DNA from: an uncultured Lachnospiraceae bacterium
Lineage (GTDB): Bacteria; Bacillota; Clostridia; Lachnospirales; Lachnospiraceae
Assembly: GCA_945919075.1 (NCBI GenBank)
Contig: CAMEIX010000027.1
Coordinates: 1-34,962, forward strand
Direction of reading: 5' to 3'
DNA: 34,962 nucleotides
In this document: positions 32,135-34,962 of the stretch, piece by piece
Layout: each line of letters opens with the position of its first letter
Position numbering within the stretch: position 1 is the first letter of the stretch
Notes under the pieces: model-generated
The model's database searches: none
What the model saw: only the letters and a program-made list of their open reading frames with translations
Told to the model about the DNA's origin: nothing
Made by a program: the position numbers and the translations under genes

Positions 32135-32305
32135 TTATTTGCTCTCAATGCCTGCATCAGCCTGCCCCCTTTCTTTCTGCATCTGTAAATCTCTAATAGC
32201 GAGAAGAATTTTTCTCTCAAAGTCCGCATCTACTGGCTTTCTCAATTTCCCTGATAAGCTAAACTCGTTATATCCTATATACTCGGCTATCTCATATTGA
32301 TGCAC
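32135..32305 (-). pseudogene. Beheaded HTH-type small protein
   Basis: An open frame reads VHQYEIAEYIGYNEFSLSGK, then LRKPVDADFERKILLAIRDL and ends TAA 32135-32137. The pattern QYEIAEYIG…E…S.KLR is typical of small helix-turn-helix proteins of conjugative elements. The N-terminus is replaced by a terminator region and the GTG at 32305 has no ribosome site. It is a likely relic. Confidence 0.45.
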
Positions 32306-32321
32306 TTTAAAGACAAAATAA

Positions 32322-32349
32322 AGGCACTCTCCATCTCTGGAAAGTGCCT
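32322..32349. terminator. Bidirectional terminator
   Basis: AGGCACTCTCCA (32322-32333) and TGGAAAGTGCCT (32338-32349) form a 12-bp stem with one mismatch. On the minus strand it is followed by TTATTTTG and on the plus strand by ATTTTA. It may insulate the integrase transcript from the relics. Confidence 0.62.
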
Positions 32350-32466
32350 ATTTTACTGGATTCTTTCTTGATTTACTTGTCTAATGACTTCATCGTGGGG
32401 ACGGAAAAGACATCTCGGTTATTGGGTTACTAAAGTGGTATTCATTGTACTACCCCAAATGATTTG

Positions 32467-32547
32467 CTGCCCTATTTTGTTTGATACACCCTTTCTTTAC
32501 TGCCCTATACGTGCTATTTGATGTTGTATTTGGTGTAAATGGTGTAA
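32467..32547. other. Repeats beyond the integrase stop, candidate element end
   Basis: CTGCCCTAT occurs at 32467-32475 and 32500-32508 (33 bp apart), and TGGTGTAA at 32531-32538 and 32540-32547. In Tn916-like elements the element end with arm-type integrase sites lies just past the integrase gene, so these are candidates. The exact junction cannot be fixed without the empty site. Confidence 0.4.
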
Positions 32548-32578
32548 GTATCTTTTCGTCGCCAACAATAAAACTACG

Positions 32579-33835
32579 TCAAATGTTTGCCGCTTTATTA
32601 TACTCATTTTTGAAGTACGAGTCAAGACCTTCAAATTCAGACCTCCTTAACTCCTTCGTTACATCGGTATAAATGTTAAGGGTAGTAGAAATATCTTTGT
32701 GACCAAGCGTATCCTGAATGACCTTGACATTAACCCCTGCCTCACACATTCTTGTCGTGAATGTATGCCTTAATGAATGGCAGCTAAAATGCGGTAGCAA
32801 AATCTTTGCATTTTCATCTTTCAGGAGCTGTTCATCATTGCAGTCACGGATAATACGACGTATTGCTTTGTTAAGGGTTGCTTGATGTTGCGGCTGTCCA
32901 AAACGGTTAAGAAAGATAAAATCAGTATATCCGTCCACAACAGCTTCGCAATGAATATCAAGCAACTCCTGTCTTTCCTTTTCCATAAGGAATGCTTCTT
33001 TGACGAAATCCAACATCGGAACTTGGCGTTTGCCAGCCGGAGTTTTCGTAGTATTGATGTTAAAATAGCAACCACGCTTACTTCCCTCGGTACGGTGGTC
33101 ATAGTAAACCAGCGTGTGGTTCACATCAATGATACCTTCTTCCAAATCAATGTCGCACCATCTTAGACCCGTCGCTTCTCCAACACGAAGCCCTGTTCCA
33201 ATCAACACTGCAAAAATAGGATACCACAAACTTGCAGACGGTGTATTCTTCAGATAACTCAGGAGCAGTTCCTGTTCCGGTCTCGTTAAGGCTCTGCGTT
33301 TCTCAGTTTGAAAACAATGGGACTGCTTTAACTCTTTCAGCACATTATTGGAAGGGTTGTTTCTGAGATAATCATCATCAACCGCCATATCCAAAATCTG
33401 ATGAAGAACCGTATGGATATTATCAATAGTCGCCGGTTTCAAATGGCGTTCATCTGCAAGGTAGTTGTAAAACCTCTTAATATCCGATTTTTTCAAAGAA
33501 GAAACGGTCTTTGAGCCAATCTGTTGGCGGACAAATGTCTCATACATATATTTGTAGTTTTCAAAAGTGTTGTTTTTTAGACCACGCTTCAAATCTTTCC
33601 AAAGCTCATATATATCATTGAGGGTAGTATATCGAGCTTCCGCTTTTATGCCATCTTTCTTGTCCTTTTCTATTTGCTCTTCTTTGTATCGAAGTTCGTC
33701 AAGAGTCTTGGCATACACATAACGCCTTTTTCGGTTGGCGTCTGTCCAACAATAATGATATGTACCGTCTGCTCGCTGTGATTCTCCTGTGCGAAGAACT
33801 ACTCTTGATTTATCTCGTCTTTTTGCCTTTGCCAT
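32579..33835 (-). CDS. int: Tyrosine integrase, Tn916 family
   Basis: The 418-aa protein has an N-terminal arm-binding domain (TYHYCWTDANRKRRYVYAKT, three-strand type), a core-binding domain (about 70-165), and the catalytic domain with Arg217 (GTGLRVGEATGLRW), Lys near 264, His353 and Arg356 (HSLRHTF), His379 (LGHKDISTT) and Tyr389. All catalytic residues are present and length is normal. AGGAGG precedes the ATG. It is 12 nt after the last Xis-like gene, as in Tn916 xis-int. It should insert and excise the element that lies to the right. Confidence 0.92.
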   Translation of the reverse strand: MAKAKRRDKSRVVLRTGESQRADGTYHYCWTDANRKRRYVYAKTLDELRYKEEQIEKDKKDGIKAEARYTTLNDIYELWKDLKRGLKNNTFENYKYMYETFVRQQIGSKTVSSLKKSDIKRFYNYLADERHLKPATIDNIHTVLHQILDMAVDDDYLRNNPSNNVLKELKQSHCFQTEKRRALTRPEQELLLSYLKNTPSASLWYPIFAVLIGTGLRVGEATGLRWCDIDLEEGIIDVNHTLVYYDHRTEGSKRGCYFNINTTKTPAGKRQVPMLDFVKEAFLMEKERQELLDIHCEAVVDGYTDFIFLNRFGQPQHQATLNKAIRRIIRDCNDEQLLKDENAKILLPHFSCHSLRHTFTTRMCEAGVNVKVIQDTLGHKDISTTLNIYTDVTKELRRSEFEGLDSYFKNEYNKAANI

Positions 33836-33847
33836 AATCTTTTCCTC

Positions 33848-34099
33848 CTAAACCTTTTCTATTTTGTCCATATACTTGTCAAACTTCTCACGATTTATCA
33901 AAATCTGTGTTCCATTTGAGATTGAAAAATTACAACCTTTCGCCAATGCCATTTTTCTAAGTCTTTTAATCCCAATACCGGAATAAGCGGCTGCTTCTTC
34001 ACAAGTGATAACCTTGCGTTCCCATATCGGTAAATCCAGCTTTCTTTCCTCAATCGCCTTCCTATATTCCAATATTTCAGGACTGCTTACTTTCAGCAC
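33848..34099 (-). CDS. Xis-like protein 1, divergent
   Basis: The 83-aa protein has the excisionase core CEEAAAYSGIGIKRLRKMA and a basic end (INREKFDKYMDKIEKV). The wing segment is NFSISNGTQILINRE, where the others have …VGxRRMIKR, so it is the most divergent. The start is GTG at 34099 after AAGGTGG. Its place next to int suggests that it is the true excisionase. Confidence 0.75.
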   Translation of the reverse strand: MLKVSSPEILEYRKAIEERKLDLPIWERKVITCEEAAAYSGIGIKRLRKMALAKGCNFSISNGTQILINREKFDKYMDKIEKV

Positions 34100-34111
34100 A
34101 CTCTCACCACC

Positions 34112-34351
34112 TTATATCGAATATAGCTTTTCAAGGTACTCCTCAAAACGCTTTCGTTTTATCATAGTTCTTTTCCCTACACGCAAAGTAAAATTGCAAT
34201 CGTCTTGCTTTATGAGCTTGTATATCGTGTCTCTACCAATGCCCGTATAGGCTGCCGTTTCTTCAATAGATAGGTTTTGCCTATTCCATAAAGGGACATC
34301 GGAACCTCGGCTCTTGAACCATTCTCTTTGGCAATTAACCTCGCTATCCAT
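34112..34351 (-). CDS. Xis-like protein 2
   Basis: The 79-aa protein has VPLWNRQNLSIEETAAYTG, IGRDTIYKLIKQDDCNFTL and GKRTMIKRKRFEEYLEK. I use ATG 34351 (GGGAGG 8 nt upstream) over 34369. Same winged-HTH fold as the neighbours. Confidence 0.72.
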   Translation of the reverse strand: MDSEVNCQREWFKSRGSDVPLWNRQNLSIEETAAYTGIGRDTIYKLIKQDDCNFTLRVGKRTMIKRKRFEEYLEKLYSI

Positions 34352-34365
34352 TTGTGATTCCTCCC

Positions 34366-34587
34366 TCATATTGAGTACACTCTTTCAATATACTCATCAA
34401 ACTTTCTTCTTTTTATCATTCTTCTTGTTCCAATCCACAGCACAAAAGGACAATCTTCCGGATTAGTCAGTTCGTATAATTTACTCATACCGATACCTGA
34501 ATATCGAGAAGTTTCTTCAATGCTCAAAGTTGGTTTGAACCAAATAGGCACTTCGTCCTTTTTACTATTCTTTCGATTGTCTGACAT
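34366..34587 (-). CDS. Xis-like protein 3
   Basis: The 73-aa protein has VPIWFKPTLSIEETSRYSG, KLYELTNPEDCPFVLWIG and TRRMIKRRKFDEYIERVYSI. AAGGAGG precedes ATG 34587. It shares a long identical stretch (LYELTNPEDCPFVLWIG) with protein 4, so they are a recent duplication. Confidence 0.75.
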   Translation of the reverse strand: MSDNRKNSKKDEVPIWFKPTLSIEETSRYSGIGMSKLYELTNPEDCPFVLWIGTRRMIKRRKFDEYIERVYSI

Positions 34588-34636
34588 TTGATTTTCCTCC
34601 TTGATTTTGATGTCTCAAGGATACATAAAAATGATT

Positions 34637-34665
34637 GATGAGCCAATGATGCGAATTGGCTCATC
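34637..34665 (-). terminator. Perfect 11-bp hairpin between Xis-like genes 4 and 3
   Basis: GATGAGCCAAT (34637-34647) and ATTGGCTCATC (34655-34665) pair perfectly around a 7-nt loop; the minus-strand sequence that follows is AATCATTTTTA. It could be a partial terminator or attenuator that lowers expression of genes 3-1 and int. Confidence 0.55.
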
Positions 34666-34683
34666 GCACACTTGACAATTTGG

Positions 34684-34902
34684 TTAAATGGAATACTGCC
34701 TTTCGATATATTCATCGAATTTTTTACGCTTAATCATTCTCCTGTTACCTATCCATAAAACAAAGGGACAATCCTCCGGATTCGTCAATTCATAAAGTTT
34801 ATCTCTACCAATGCCGGAATAAGCAACTGCTTCTTCAATGGAAAGATTGGGCTTATGCCATAAAGGAATATTGTATTTCTCCTTATCTTTTCTTTCAGGC
34901 AT
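34684..34902 (-). CDS. Xis-like protein 4
   Basis: The 72-aa protein from ATG 34902 (AAAGGGG at 7 nt) reads MPERKDKEKYNIPLWHKPNL, then SIEEAVAYSGIGRDKLYELT and MIKRKKFDEYIERQYSI. A longer frame to 34941 has no better site. It is the most upstream copy and begins just inside the right edge. Confidence 0.72.
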   Translation of the reverse strand: MPERKDKEKYNIPLWHKPNLSIEEAVAYSGIGRDKLYELTNPEDCPFVLWIGNRRMIKRKKFDEYIERQYSI

Positions 34903-34962
34903 TTTTACACCCCTTTCCTTTGACCGAGGTGCGTTTGTCATAAACGATATAATCCCAACCGC

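Noticed and set aside
1..34962. tRNA or rRNA genes
   Set aside because: No cloverleaf-like segment or conserved rRNA stretch was noticed in the gaps, which are all short and AT-rich; a dedicated search was not possible.

Overview
The window looks like an accessory island from a low-GC Firmicute, most likely a gut clostridium of the Lachnospiraceae type. The reasons are AT-rich DNA, strong AGGAGG-type ribosome sites with some GTG and TTG starts, TGA used as stop, a Tn916-type integrase with excisionases, and relics of genes typical of clostridial conjugative elements. Every gene I can support is on the minus strand, so transcription runs from high to low coordinates. I see no rRNA, tRNA or CRISPR array.

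Layout from right to left (the direction of transcription). 34.9-32.4 kb: the integrase end of a mobile element, with four tandem excisionase-like DNA-binding proteins, a tyrosine integrase, and repeats beyond the integrase stop that could be the element end. 32.3-31.7 kb: relics (a beheaded HTH protein and a piece of an ArdC/LtrC-like antirestriction protein). 31.4-28.7 kb: one hybrid histidine kinase with richer GC than its surroundings. 28.6-27.8 kb: a scar made of a topB 5' fragment joined to a YhcG/DUF1016 nuclease fragment, plus a cut HTH gene. 27.7-26.3 kb: an AAA_14/DUF4143 ATPase preceded by three direct repeats exactly 33 bp apart. 26.2-24.0 kb: an unknown helical protein split by one in-frame TGA, then a WYL regulator. 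23.7-21.75 kb: a tight row of seven small unknown genes (paired Cys/His-motif membrane proteins, a Ser-rich membrane protein, Cys-rich mini-proteins, an EF-hand protein).

21.65-6.3 kb is the centrepiece: a compact block with a promoter and a possible operator in front of an XRE regulator, then a SNF2-type helicase, a DUF4391 protein, a stand-alone PUA/EVE-like domain protein, a type III Mod methyltransferase, a type III Res translocase-nuclease, a PC4/YdbC single-strand-binding-like protein, an SF1 helicase with a PLD-like tail, and a HelD-like SF1 helicase. The order, overlaps and short gaps suggest one transcript and a defence system larger than an ordinary type III restriction-modification pair: four motor proteins around one modification-restriction core. 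6.2-0.15 kb continues in the same direction with a membrane protein, an ArsC-like protein, a peptide deformylase homologue lacking the usual motif-1 Gln, a macrodomain hydrolase, a broken PPP-type phosphatase, a CoiA-like zinc protein, an ADP-ribosylglycohydrolase, a HIRAN protein and an XRE regulator. Two ADP-ribose-processing enzymes close together hint at a link to ADP-ribosylation, as toxin reversal, NAD-derived signal clean-up or counter-defence.

Motifs, starts, stops and repeats were read directly. Family names come from recognised motifs without database searches. Statements about the system as a whole are inference.
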